Assembly (NCBI GenBank): GCA_036376275.1
Contig: DASVAP010000098.1
Location: forward strand, 1 to 19,847
DNA: 19,847 nucleotides
Source: JABFRZ01 sp036376275
GTDB taxonomy: Bacteria > Planctomycetota > UBA1135 > GCA-002686595
Direction of reading: 5' to 3'
A program made the translations under genes and the position numbers. The notes beneath the pieces were generated by a model that was given only the letters and a program-made list of their open reading frames with translations, was not told the origin of the DNA and made no database searches. Position 1 is the first letter of the stretch, and the number at the start of each line of letters is the position of its first letter. This document shows, in pieces, positions 1 through 7,731 of the stretch.

Positions 1-918
1 GTCGGCGTGGCGCGGCACGACGATGCAGGAGGCGTTGACGCAGCTCCGCCCGCCGTTCAGCGCAACCGAGTCGACCAGCACGTCGAGGTGCCGCTCCCAG
101 TGCTCGATCTCGTCGGCGCCGATCCAGACCTTCGAGCGTCCGGGCCCGTGGATCTCGACCGAGGCCTTGCCGGCCCAGGGCGCCGTCGTGCGCGCGTCGC
201 CGAAGAGCAGCGCGCGCTCGCAGCCGTCCAGGATCGCCGCCGCGCCCTCGTGGTCGGTCGGGAGCAGCGCGAAGGCCTCGCGCGGCAGCCCGGCCGCGAT
301 CAGGGCCTGCACGAGCCGCCACGGGGTCCAGGGGTCGCCGCTGCCGGGCTTCAGCACGACCGGGACCTTGAAGGCCAGCGCCGGCAGCCAGAGCGCGTTC
401 ACGCCCGGCGAGTTGCTGGGCAGCACGGCCCCGAGGGCCCGGCACTGCGGCGCGAACCACAGCGGGATCCCGGCGTGCTCCCCCACCGCCTGGTCGAGCG
501 TCTCGGGCGCGAGGCCGCGCGTCAGGCCGAAGAGGATCGTCTCGAGCTCGCGCAGCACGCCGGCGACCTTCTCCTGGTTCGCGCGCGCGAGCGCGAGCGG
601 CAGGCCGCCCGTGGCCGAGAGCTGGGCGCGATACTGGGCCCCCGTCTGCGTCGCGCCGCCGGAGAGCGGCAGCTCGGCCTCGAGGTAGAGCTCCCCGGCG
701 CGCTTGCAGCGCGCCAGCAGCTCGCGCGTCGAGAGCGCGCGCAGGGCCCGGCCGGCCTCGCCGGCGCGCTTCAGATCGCGGCGCACGAGCCCCGCGTTCA
801 CTTGCGAGAGGCGCCCGACGACAGTGCCGTCGCGGTGGTCCTTCAGCTCGAGCGCGGCGAGGCTCGCGTACTCCTCGCCCCAGCGCAGGGCGGGCAGGTG
901 AGGCAGCTCGGCGGCCAT
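1..918 (-). CDS. Aldehyde dehydrogenase family protein (3' end outside window)
   Basis: The gene runs leftward off the window; 306 codons are present. The visible part holds the cofactor-binding half of an aldehyde dehydrogenase: LPSNSPGVNALWLPALAFK, then VVLKPGSGDPWTP with the NAD(P)-contacting Lys, and near the edge NGGRSCVNAS, whose Cys after RS is the likely catalytic nucleophile. The family oxidises aldehydes to acids, or reduces acyl adenylates, thioesters or acyl-CoA to aldehydes. No signal peptide is visible, so it should be cytoplasmic. The ATG at 918 lies only 7 bases after the stop of the adenylate-forming enzyme, so the two are probably translated together. That pairing resembles LuxC/LuxE and EhpG/EhpF, where the dehydrogenase reduces an activated acid. 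Glutamate-semialdehyde-type or LuxC-type subfamilies cannot be separated from this fragment. The family call is firm; the reaction direction is inferred. Confidence 0.88.
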   Translation of the reverse strand, partial: MAAELPHLPALRWGEEYASLAALELKDHRDGTVVGRLSQVNAGLVRRDLKRAGEAGRALRALSTRELLARCKRAGELYLEAELPLSGGATQTGAQYRAQLSATGGLPLALARANQEKVAGVLRELETILFGLTRGLAPETLDQAVGEHAGIPLWFAPQCRALGAVLPSNSPGVNALWLPALAFKVPVVLKPGSGDPWTPWRLVQALIAAGLPREAFALLPTDHEGAAAILDGCERALLFGDARTTAPWAGKASVEIHGPGRSKVWIGADEIEHWERHLDVLVDSVALNGGRSCVNASCIVVPRHAD

Positions 919-925
919 GCTCGCG

Positions 926-2020
926 CTAGTACACGCCCTCGATGATGCGCTGCCCCGCTTCCTGGAAGGGCTTGACCTCGCCAGCGCCGTCCCAGGCGTA
1001 GAGCGCGCAGGGGGGCCGGCGGATGGCGTCGTCGCGCTCGAGGAAGCGCGGCAGGAAGAGCTCCTTCGTCAGGGTGGTCAGCTCGACACGCCCGCGTTGC
1101 CCCAGGGGCACGAGCTTGCGTGCGTCGGCCGGGTCGGTCACGCGCAGCACGGCGTGCGGCTCCGGCGCGTGGTAGGTGATCGAGAAGTCGCGCGCCAGCG
1201 TGTCCGGGTCGCAGGCCGCCAGGCCCATCAGGGTGTTGCCGTAGACCGGCACGAAGGCGACCTTGCGCTCGAGCACCTCCTCGACCAGGAAGCGCACCAT
1301 CTGCGGGTTCATCTCGGTCCCGCCGCACAGGACCCCCTTCACGCCGAGGTCGGCCAGGGAGAGCTCCTCGCCCAGGGCCTCGAGCAGCTTCGGGGTGGTG
1401 AAGACCACGTCGATCTTGCGGTTCTTCAGCAGCAGCACGGCCTGCTCGACCACGTGGGCCATGTAGGCCTTGGCGCCGGCGTGGTCGCCGCCCGCGATGA
1501 GCTTCTTCACCCAGCGCGGGTCGAGGTCGACGAAGTAGCAGGAGCTGCCGCGGAAGTTGGCCAGGTGCTCGATCGAGAGCCGCAGGCGCCGCGGGCCGGT
1601 CGGGCCGATCATCAGCCAGTAGCCGCCGCGCGGGAAGCTCTTCTCGTCGAGCGTGGCGGAGAAGTGCTCGTAGTCGCGCTTGTAGTCCTCCCAGCCGATG
1701 CGCTGCTTCGGCATGCCGGTCGTCCCGCCCGTCTCGAAGATCGTGAAGGGCCGCCCCCGGAAGGCCTTCGGGATCCACAGCTCGTGCGGGTCGCGCCGCA
1801 GGCGCTCGCCGTCGAAGTTCGGGAACAGGCGCACGAGGTCGTCGAAGCCGCGCACGTCGCGCAGCGGGTCGAAGCCGCACGTGCGCGCGAACTCGAGCCA
1901 CACCGGCGTGCCGGTCTCGGGCGCGAAGTGCCAGCGCACGGTCTCGCGCACGTGGGCGTCGAGCGCGGCGCGGGCGGCGGCCAGGCGGTCGGTCGGGGGA
2001 GCGCTCGTCTCGGGGCTCAT
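926..2020 (-). CDS. PaaK/LuxE/EhpF-like adenylate-forming enzyme (acyl-activating)
   Basis: A 364-residue ANL-superfamily protein. The phosphate-binding loop TGGTTGMPK is at residues 97-105, an A5-like YGNTLMG at 260-266, and an adenylate-proximal segment RVELTTLTKE at 311-320 leads to RFLERDD. These enzymes activate a carboxylate as acyl-AMP and pass it to CoA, a protein thiol or a reductase. It is shorter than ordinary phenylacetate-CoA ligases (about 430 residues) and stops soon after the ERDD segment, so there is little room for the C-terminal lid with the A10 lysine. That length suits LuxE or the phenazine-pathway enzyme EhpF. The start ATG at 2020 overlaps the symporter stop by 4 bases (ATGA) and the stop is 7 bases before the aldehyde dehydrogenase start. 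The same frame stays open far upstream through the symporter gene, but that part is Arg-rich shadow. The acyl substrate is unknown. Confidence 0.85.
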   Translation of the reverse strand: MSPETSAPPTDRLAAARAALDAHVRETVRWHFAPETGTPVWLEFARTCGFDPLRDVRGFDDLVRLFPNFDGERLRRDPHELWIPKAFRGRPFTIFETGGTTGMPKQRIGWEDYKRDYEHFSATLDEKSFPRGGYWLMIGPTGPRRLRLSIEHLANFRGSSCYFVDLDPRWVKKLIAGGDHAGAKAYMAHVVEQAVLLLKNRKIDVVFTTPKLLEALGEELSLADLGVKGVLCGGTEMNPQMVRFLVEEVLERKVAFVPVYGNTLMGLAACDPDTLARDFSITYHAPEPHAVLRVTDPADARKLVPLGQRGRVELTTLTKELFLPRFLERDDAIRRPPCALYAWDGAGEVKPFQEAGQRIIEGVY

Positions 2021-3576
2021 GCGAAGTACTTCTTGATCGTGCCTTCCGAGGGTGGACGCGTGGCGAGCGAGACCGCGACCAGCGCCACGCCCGCCGCCAG
2101 CACGACCCAGGCGACCGGCATGACCCCCAGCACCAGCGGCTCGCCCAGCTCCTTCGCGCCCGCCATCGCCGGCTGGATCAGCCCGCGCCAGAAGAGCACG
2201 CCCCAGGTCACGAGCATGGCCAGCACCGAGGCGTAGGCCCCGGCGGTGGTGACGCGCTTCCAGTAGATCGCCGCCACGACCAGCGGGAAGAGCCCCGCGA
2301 AGCCGCTGAAGCACCACACGCCGAGGTCGAACACGTTGGGCGGCGGGTGCAGGGCCAGCCAGTAGGAGAGCGCCATGATCGCCACGATGAAGCCCCGGCT
2401 CCACCACACCTGGGCGCGGTCCGAGACGCGTCCCTTGCCGGCCAGGTGCACGACCACGTCCTCGGTGAACATCGTGCCGAGCGCCATGATCTGCGAGTCC
2501 ATCGCCATGATCGCGGCGATCGTGCCGGCCTGCACCAGCCCGAGCACGATCGCGCTGTCGACGTAGCGCGTCATCATCGCGTTCAGGACGGCGTTCGGCG
2601 AGGGCACCTTGATGCCCTGCCCGACGGCCCACACGCCGATCAGGACGCAGGGCAGCCACACGATCAGGATGAAGATCGGGTGGAAGATCAGGACGGTGCG
2701 GAAGGACTTCGCGTCGCGCGCCGTGAGCCAGTTCTGGAACAGGTGCGGGAACATCCCGACCGAGAGCGGCACGAGCATGTAGGAGAGGAACTCCCCGTGC
2801 CCGATCTTGCCGGCGCGCGCCAGGTGCCCGGGCGCCTTCGCCAGCACCGCCTCCGAGGCCGCCGAGAGCCCACCGAGCGAGCGCGAGATCATGAACATCG
2901 CGGCCACGCCGGCCACCAGGAACATGATCGTCTGGAAGGCGTTGGCCCACACCGCCCCGCGCACGCCGCCCTGGAAGATGTAGAAGAGCACGACCCCCAT
3001 CACCACCAGGATCGTCACGCGCGGCGGGATGGCCCCGTTCGTCGCGGGGAAGGCCTCGGGGAACATCCCGCGCGTCCCGGCCTGCACGAAGGAGCCGGCG
3101 CCGATGAAGCCCGTCAGGACGTAGGGGATCACCAGCAGCACCAGGATCGGGAACAGGAGGTTCCCGAGCGCGCGCGACTCGAAGCGGTCGCGGAAGTACT
3201 GGATCTGCGTGACGTGCCCGTGGCGCTTGCCGATCGCCCACAGGCGGATCCCGACCAGGAAGAACACCAGGCTGTGGACGATGCCCGAGGAGCTCGCCAT
3301 CAGCGTGTAGGGCCCGATGCCGAGCTCGTAGGCCTTGGCCGACGAGCCGACCATCGCGAACGCGGTCATGGTCGTGCCGAAGACCGACAGGAGCAGCAGC
3401 ACCGGCCCGACCGAGTGGCTGGCCGTGAAGTAGTCCTTCGACGTGCCCCGGAAGAAGCGCATGCTGGCCAGGCCGAGCCCGATCAGCACCGCCAGGTAGG
3501 CGAGGATCACGTACAGCGGCAGGTACGAGACCGGCGCGGCCGCGGCGGCCGCGGGTGCGGTGGCCTGCAGGATCAC
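2017..3576 (-). CDS. Sodium:solute symporter (SSS family) permease
   Basis: A 519-residue, strongly hydrophobic protein with roughly 13 predicted transmembrane helices, beginning around residue 17 (LPLYVILAYLAVLIGLGLAS). The early sequence KDYFTASHSVGP and the following GTTMTAFAMVGSSAKAYELG are typical of the SSS family, which uses a sodium gradient to import organic acids, sugars, pantothenate and similar solutes. It has a GTG start at 3576, which overlaps the upstream small membrane protein's TGA by 4 bases (GTGA). Its own stop overlaps the adenylate-forming enzyme start by 4 bases. The small two-helix partner recalls YhdT-PanF and DUF3311-symporter pairs. Sitting directly before an acid-activating enzyme, it may import a carboxylate; that substrate is inferred from context only. 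Confidence 0.92.
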   Translation of the reverse strand: MILQATAPAAAAAAPVSYLPLYVILAYLAVLIGLGLASMRFFRGTSKDYFTASHSVGPVLLLLSVFGTTMTAFAMVGSSAKAYELGIGPYTLMASSSGIVHSLVFFLVGIRLWAIGKRHGHVTQIQYFRDRFESRALGNLLFPILVLLVIPYVLTGFIGAGSFVQAGTRGMFPEAFPATNGAIPPRVTILVVMGVVLFYIFQGGVRGAVWANAFQTIMFLVAGVAAMFMISRSLGGLSAASEAVLAKAPGHLARAGKIGHGEFLSYMLVPLSVGMFPHLFQNWLTARDAKSFRTVLIFHPIFILIVWLPCVLIGVWAVGQGIKVPSPNAVLNAMMTRYVDSAIVLGLVQAGTIAAIMAMDSQIMALGTMFTEDVVVHLAGKGRVSDRAQVWWSRGFIVAIMALSYWLALHPPPNVFDLGVWCFSGFAGLFPLVVAAIYWKRVTTAGAYASVLAMLVTWGVLFWRGLIQPAMAGAKELGEPLVLGVMPVAWVVLAAGVALVAVSLATRPPSEGTIKKYFA

Positions 3577-3866
3577 GGCTCACCCTCCCCCTGCCCGTCC
3601 TCGCCGCGGGCCCAGCGCTCGACGTGCACGGGCCAGGCCACGCGGATGAACAGCCACCACAGGAGCCCGGCGGCGAGCGAGTAGAAGGCGTGGTAGGCCA
3701 GGCCGGCCGGCAGGAAGCCGAACCACAGCGTGGTGTCGTCCCACAGCCAGAAGTCCCAGTGCAGGAAGGCGAAGACCGCCACCACGATCCACATCCACCG
3801 CCCGCGGGGCACGGTCGAATGGGACGGCGTCGAGCCGTGCTGACTCGATCCAGGCTGGGTCGTCAC
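3573..3866 (-). CDS. Small two-helix membrane protein, DUF3311-like symporter partner
   Basis: A 97-residue protein with a polar N-terminus (1-23), a hydrophobic helix near 24-42, a second helix near 50-75, and a charged tail. The segment FGFLPAGLAYHAFYSLAAG is like small proteins (DUF3311, YhdT/DUF997 type) encoded next to sodium:solute symporters, which are thought to be accessory subunits. The chosen GTG at 3866 lies 19 bases after the stop of the propeller protein; an ATG at codon 25 would start right at the first helix and is less likely. No good ribosome-binding site is visible, so coupling to the gene before it is plausible. The stop overlaps the symporter's GTG by 4 bases. Family assignment is by pattern and context. 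Confidence 0.75.
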   Translation of the reverse strand: MTTQPGSSQHGSTPSHSTVPRGRWMWIVVAVFAFLHWDFWLWDDTTLWFGFLPAGLAYHAFYSLAAGLLWWLFIRVAWPVHVERWARGEDGQGEGEP

Positions 3867-3885
3867 GCGCAGGGCTCGCTGACGG

Positions 3886-5403
3886 TCACGGCTTCGCGAT
3901 CGCGAAGAGGTGCGTGTGCGTCTGCACGTAGAGCACGCCGTTGGCGGCCACGGGCGTCGAGAGCACGGGCGCGCCCATGTCGATCTCGATCACGCTCTCC
4001 TTCTTCAGCTCGGGCCCGGCCGGCAGGATCGTCAGGTAGCCGTCCTCGTTGCCGATGAAGAGCTTCCCGTCCGCCAGCAGCGGCGAGCCCCAGATGTGGC
4101 CCTTGGTGTCGTGGCGCCACTTCAGGGCGCCCGTCTTCGCGTCGAAGCAGTACACGAAGCCGGAGTAGTCGGGCACGTAGTACAGCCCGTCGGCGGCCGA
4201 GCCGCTCGAGAGCGAGCGGTTGATCTTGTCGTAGCTCCACACGACCTTGCCGTCGCCGTCGACGCAGATCGCGTTGCCGATGCCCTCGCCGTGCTCGGGG
4301 TCCTGGCCGATCACGGCGTAGACCAGGCCGTCGTACACCATCGGCGTGCCGAGGATCTCGCTCGGGCCGTAGCGCGTCGCGTACTTGAGCGGCTTGCCGT
4401 CCTTCTCGCGGTAGTGCGGCGGGTTGCCGTCGACGCGCCAGGCCTCCTTGAGCACCGCCAGGCCGTCGTCGGCCATCACCGGGTCCGGGTGGAAGGCGTA
4501 GAGCACGCCGTCGGGCCCGGGGAAGATGCCCAGCTCCTTGCCCCCGTGGCGGTAGTAGGCCGGCGAGCTCCAGTTCGCGTGGAAGATGCGCTTGCCGGTG
4601 CCCGAGGCCTCCTCGGCCACCAGCGCGCCCGTGTTCTTGTCGAGCACGATCATCGAGGGCGCGTTCGGGGCCGGCGTCTCGACGTGGCCGTAGTCGACGC
4701 CGTTGGCCGTCAGGGCCCAGATGCGGTCGCCGGCGATCAGCACCGAGCTGGCGGTGATGTTGTGCGGGAAGACCCCGCACTCGTCGATCATGTTGAAGAG
4801 CCACAGGATGTCGCCGTCGGTCGGGGCGAGCTCGACCGGCGGCTTGCCGGGGTCGGCGTAGTACTTGGCCTCGTCCTGGAAGCCCTGGTTGCCGTCCGCC
4901 AGGCCCTTCACGTCGACGCAGGCGACCTCGCAGCGGTTGGTCAGGAACCACATGCGGTCGCCCTCGACCGCGGGCGAGGAGCAGATCCCCAGGTACTCCC
5001 AGTCCGAGACCTTGCCGGTGCCCAGCTTGGGGATGTTGATCTGCCACAGGAGCTCGCCGCTCTTCTCGTCCAGGCAGTACACCGTGCAGCGGTCGCCCTG
5101 GTACTTCGGGTCGCGCGGCACGTCGTTGTTCGTGCCCACGTAGACGCGCCCGCCGGCGACCGTGACGTTGCCATAACTCTGCGAGCCGAGCTTGGCGACC
5201 CACTTCACGTTCTTGCTCGTCGACACGTCGATCTCGTCGCTCGTGCCCTTGAACTGGCCCGGCGCGAAGTCGGTCGGGAGCCCGGTGACCGTGGTGGTCA
5301 TGTTGCGCGTCTCGTCGCGGCCCCACATGGGCCAGTCCTGGGCCGCGGCGGGCGCGGCCAGGGCGAGGAGCGCGAGCGGGAGGAGGAGGCAGCGGTCACT
5401 CAT
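3886..5403 (-). CDS. Secreted PQQ-like beta-propeller protein
   Basis: A 505-residue protein with a clear signal peptide (residues 1-21, LLLPLALLALAAPAAA, then QDWPMWG). The mature part is a chain of beta-propeller blades of the PQQ-binding-like type: repeated units such as YCLDEKSGELLWQ, CVDVKGLADG, IVLDKNTGALV and YCFDAKTGALKW, each a G-x-x-W blade closure. Many family members bind no PQQ and serve as periplasmic scaffolds or sugar or adhesion proteins, as BamB does. Its ATG at 5403 overlaps the stop of the propeller lipoprotein by 8 bases (ATGAGTGA), so translation is probably coupled. The fold is confident; cofactor binding and role are not shown by the sequence. Confidence 0.9.
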   Translation of the reverse strand: MSDRCLLLPLALLALAAPAAAQDWPMWGRDETRNMTTTVTGLPTDFAPGQFKGTSDEIDVSTSKNVKWVAKLGSQSYGNVTVAGGRVYVGTNNDVPRDPKYQGDRCTVYCLDEKSGELLWQINIPKLGTGKVSDWEYLGICSSPAVEGDRMWFLTNRCEVACVDVKGLADGNQGFQDEAKYYADPGKPPVELAPTDGDILWLFNMIDECGVFPHNITASSVLIAGDRIWALTANGVDYGHVETPAPNAPSMIVLDKNTGALVAEEASGTGKRIFHANWSSPAYYRHGGKELGIFPGPDGVLYAFHPDPVMADDGLAVLKEAWRVDGNPPHYREKDGKPLKYATRYGPSEILGTPMVYDGLVYAVIGQDPEHGEGIGNAICVDGDGKVVWSYDKINRSLSSGSAADGLYYVPDYSGFVYCFDAKTGALKWRHDTKGHIWGSPLLADGKLFIGNEDGYLTILPAGPELKKESVIEIDMGAPVLSTPVAANGVLYVQTHTHLFAIAKP

Positions 5404-7723
5404 TGGGCGTCACCTGCACGTTGTCGACGTAGGCCTTGAAGCGGTTCTGGAGGGTGAATCCGTACAGTCCGGGCGCTCCGTTGTGGTGCCCGTGTGGGTG
5501 CGGCACCTCGATGGTCCAGGCGCGTGGCTCCTCGCTGCCGCGCGGCCAGCACTTGCCGCGCACGATCGTGCTGCCGTCCGGCAGCGAGTCGACACGCGTC
5601 TTGAGCGTGTACCACTGGCCGGCCTCGAAGGCGAAGGGCGCGGTCACCTTGAGGCTCTCGAAGTTCGAGCTGACCTCGAGCTCCTGGTAGTTGCCCTTCA
5701 GGCGCACCAGGTAGCGCTGGTTGATCACGCCGACGTCGGACATGCCGCGCCGGTTGCCCTCGACCAACACGTCGGCCTGCACGGTGTAGTCGCGGTCCTC
5801 GGCGTCGCCGAACAGGCTGATCGTGCGCTGGAACAGCGGGTTGTCGACCGTGCGCGCCAGGACCTTGGAGCCGTCCTTCTCGCGCACGTCCCACTTCATG
5901 CGGCCCGAGAGCCAGAAGCTGGGCGGGAAGCCGAAGCGCTCCTCGGCCGGGGCGTCGGGCCTGGGCTGGTCGAGCTTGGTGCCCTCGAAGTCCTCGCGGT
6001 AGGGCAGGGAGGGGACGATGCGCACGCGCGCCTGGGCCGACAGCTCGCCCAGCGTGGCCTTCAGCACGTTCGCGCCGGGGCGCGCGTCGGCCGCCACGCT
6101 CCACTTCCCGGGCGCCTCCTGCTTCAGCGGCAGGTCGGTGGCGAAGGCGACGCCCTCGGCCGGATCCGCCACCACGCGGCCCTGCGCGTCGAGCGTGCGC
6201 GCGCGCAGCGCCAGGGCGTGCCCGGCCTCGATCTCGAAGTCGGCCGGGATCACCTGCAGGCGCACGGCCGGCCCGCTGGAGCGCGCGGACGGGGCCGGCG
6301 CGGGCAGCGGCTCGCGCGGCGCGCTGGCGTTCGTCCCGAAGCAGTACAGGCGCTCGGTGGTGTGCACGTAGAGGCGCAGGTTCGCGAGGGCTGGCGCGCC
6401 CAGGCAGTTGCCGTCGAGCTGGTCCTGGTCGAGCACCTCGGGCCCCGCGTCGGTCGGGCGCAGGATGTGGAAGGTGCCGTTGTTCATGGGCACGTAGAGC
6501 TTGCCCTCGGCGAAGAGCGGCGAGGCGTGCACCTGGTCCGGGGCGAGCTTGTGCTTCCACAGGAGCTTGCCGCTGGTCACGTCGACGCAGGCGAGCTCGC
6601 CGTCCTCGTCGGTCTGGTACAGGCGCTCGCCGGCCAGGACGGGCGAGCTGGAGAAGGCCTCGAGGTCCACGCGCCAGCGCTCGCTCTCGGGTCCGGCCTC
6701 GACCACCTTGCCGCCCGCCGCCGGCAGGGTCGGCAGCGCCACCCCCACCAGGCGCCCGATGCTGGAGTCGTCCAGGTTCTCGTTGCCGTGCACGCCGATC
6801 AGCGTGTCCTTCCACAGCACGGGGCTCGAGTTCGCCCCGCTGCCGATGCGGTGGCGCCACAGCGGGTCACCGGTGGCGACGTCGAGCACCGCCAGGAAGC
6901 CGCAGCCCGTCTCGGCCGCCAGGAACTTGCGCCCCTCGCGCTCGAACACGATCGGGAACGAGAAGGAGTTGTCCTGCGGCGCCTCGCCGGGCGTCGCGCC
7001 GCCCCAGATGCACTCGCCGGTGCGCTTGTCGAAGGCGTAGAAGCGGTCGCGCGCGGGCCCGAGCGGCCCCCAGCTGGAGATGATCACGTGCACGATCACC
7101 TTGTCGTCCACGACCAGCGGCGCGCCCGTGCGCCCGTTCGGGAAGGTCAGCCTCCCGTACTCCTCCATCAGCGAGTGCTCCCACAGCTTCTTGCCGTCGC
7201 GCGTGAAGCCCATCAGGCGCCCGGGCGTCGACTGGCAGTAGACGTTGCCGGTCTCCGGATCGATCGTGGGCGAGCTGATCGAGTAGCGGCTGTAGACGAC
7301 GTCCGAGAGGAAGTCGGGGAAGAGCTCCTGCCACACGATCGAGCCGTCGCGCTCGTCCAGGCACACCAGCATCTCGATGCAGGTCGCGTCCTCGCCCTGG
7401 TAGCCCATCGCGTAGACCAGGCCGTCGGCCGCGACCGGGGTGCCCCGCCCCGAGATCGGCACGGACCACAGCGGCCTGGCCGGGTCGATCGCCGCCACCG
7501 GGCAGGGGTCGTCCGAGCTGCCGTTCTGGTGCGGACCGCGCCAGGAGAGCCAGTCGGCCCGGGCCGGCCCGCGCCAGGCCATCGAGGGCCCCCTTCCCGT
7601 CCCCTCCCGGCTCGCGGCCGTCGCCGCCGGCGACGCCTCCGGGCGCTCGGACGCACCTGCGTCCGGAGTCCCGCAGGAGGCCGCGGCGAGGGACAGGAAG
7701 AGCAGGAGGGGGGTCGCCTTCAT
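5396..7723 (-). CDS. Propeller lipoprotein with Ig-like and concanavalin-like domains
   Basis: A 775-residue protein. The start at 7723 is chosen because it begins a lipoprotein signal, MKATPLLLFLSLAAASC, with the lipid-accepting Cys at 17; the frame is open 47 codons further up but that part overlaps the receptor gene and is not protein-like. A PQQ-like beta-propeller spans about 55-465 (WRGPHQNG start; blades such as YAFDKRTGECIW, AVLDVATGDPLW, ACVDVTSGKLLW). A Pro/Ala/Ser linker (468-484) leads to an Ig-like strand domain (about 485-572), then a LamG or DUF1080-like concanavalin domain (about 575-775: YREDFEGTKL, QWYTLKTRVDSLPDGS, FKAYVDNVQVTP). It is probably anchored to a membrane and may bind a glycan or other ligand. 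It lies 8 bases after the receptor stop and overlaps the next gene by 8 bases. Confidence 0.88.
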   Translation of the reverse strand: MKATPLLLFLSLAAASCGTPDAGASERPEASPAATAASREGTGRGPSMAWRGPARADWLSWRGPHQNGSSDDPCPVAAIDPARPLWSVPISGRGTPVAADGLVYAMGYQGEDATCIEMLVCLDERDGSIVWQELFPDFLSDVVYSRYSISSPTIDPETGNVYCQSTPGRLMGFTRDGKKLWEHSLMEEYGRLTFPNGRTGAPLVVDDKVIVHVIISSWGPLGPARDRFYAFDKRTGECIWGGATPGEAPQDNSFSFPIVFEREGRKFLAAETGCGFLAVLDVATGDPLWRHRIGSGANSSPVLWKDTLIGVHGNENLDDSSIGRLVGVALPTLPAAGGKVVEAGPESERWRVDLEAFSSSPVLAGERLYQTDEDGELACVDVTSGKLLWKHKLAPDQVHASPLFAEGKLYVPMNNGTFHILRPTDAGPEVLDQDQLDGNCLGAPALANLRLYVHTTERLYCFGTNASAPREPLPAPAPSARSSGPAVRLQVIPADFEIEAGHALALRARTLDAQGRVVADPAEGVAFATDLPLKQEAPGKWSVAADARPGANVLKATLGELSAQARVRIVPSLPYREDFEGTKLDQPRPDAPAEERFGFPPSFWLSGRMKWDVREKDGSKVLARTVDNPLFQRTISLFGDAEDRDYTVQADVLVEGNRRGMSDVGVINQRYLVRLKGNYQELEVSSNFESLKVTAPFAFEAGQWYTLKTRVDSLPDGSTIVRGKCWPRGSEEPRAWTIEVPHPHGHHNGAPGLYGFTLQNRFKAYVDNVQVTPNE

Positions 7724-7731
7724 CGTTTGGA

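Noticed and set aside
926..3583. An 885-codon minus-strand frame that would fuse a long N-terminal part to the adenylate-forming enzyme
   Set aside because: The upstream part is Arg/Gly/Pro-rich and lies out of frame within the symporter gene, whose hydrophobic protein is clearly real; the ATG at 2020 in a 4-base overlap is the natural start.
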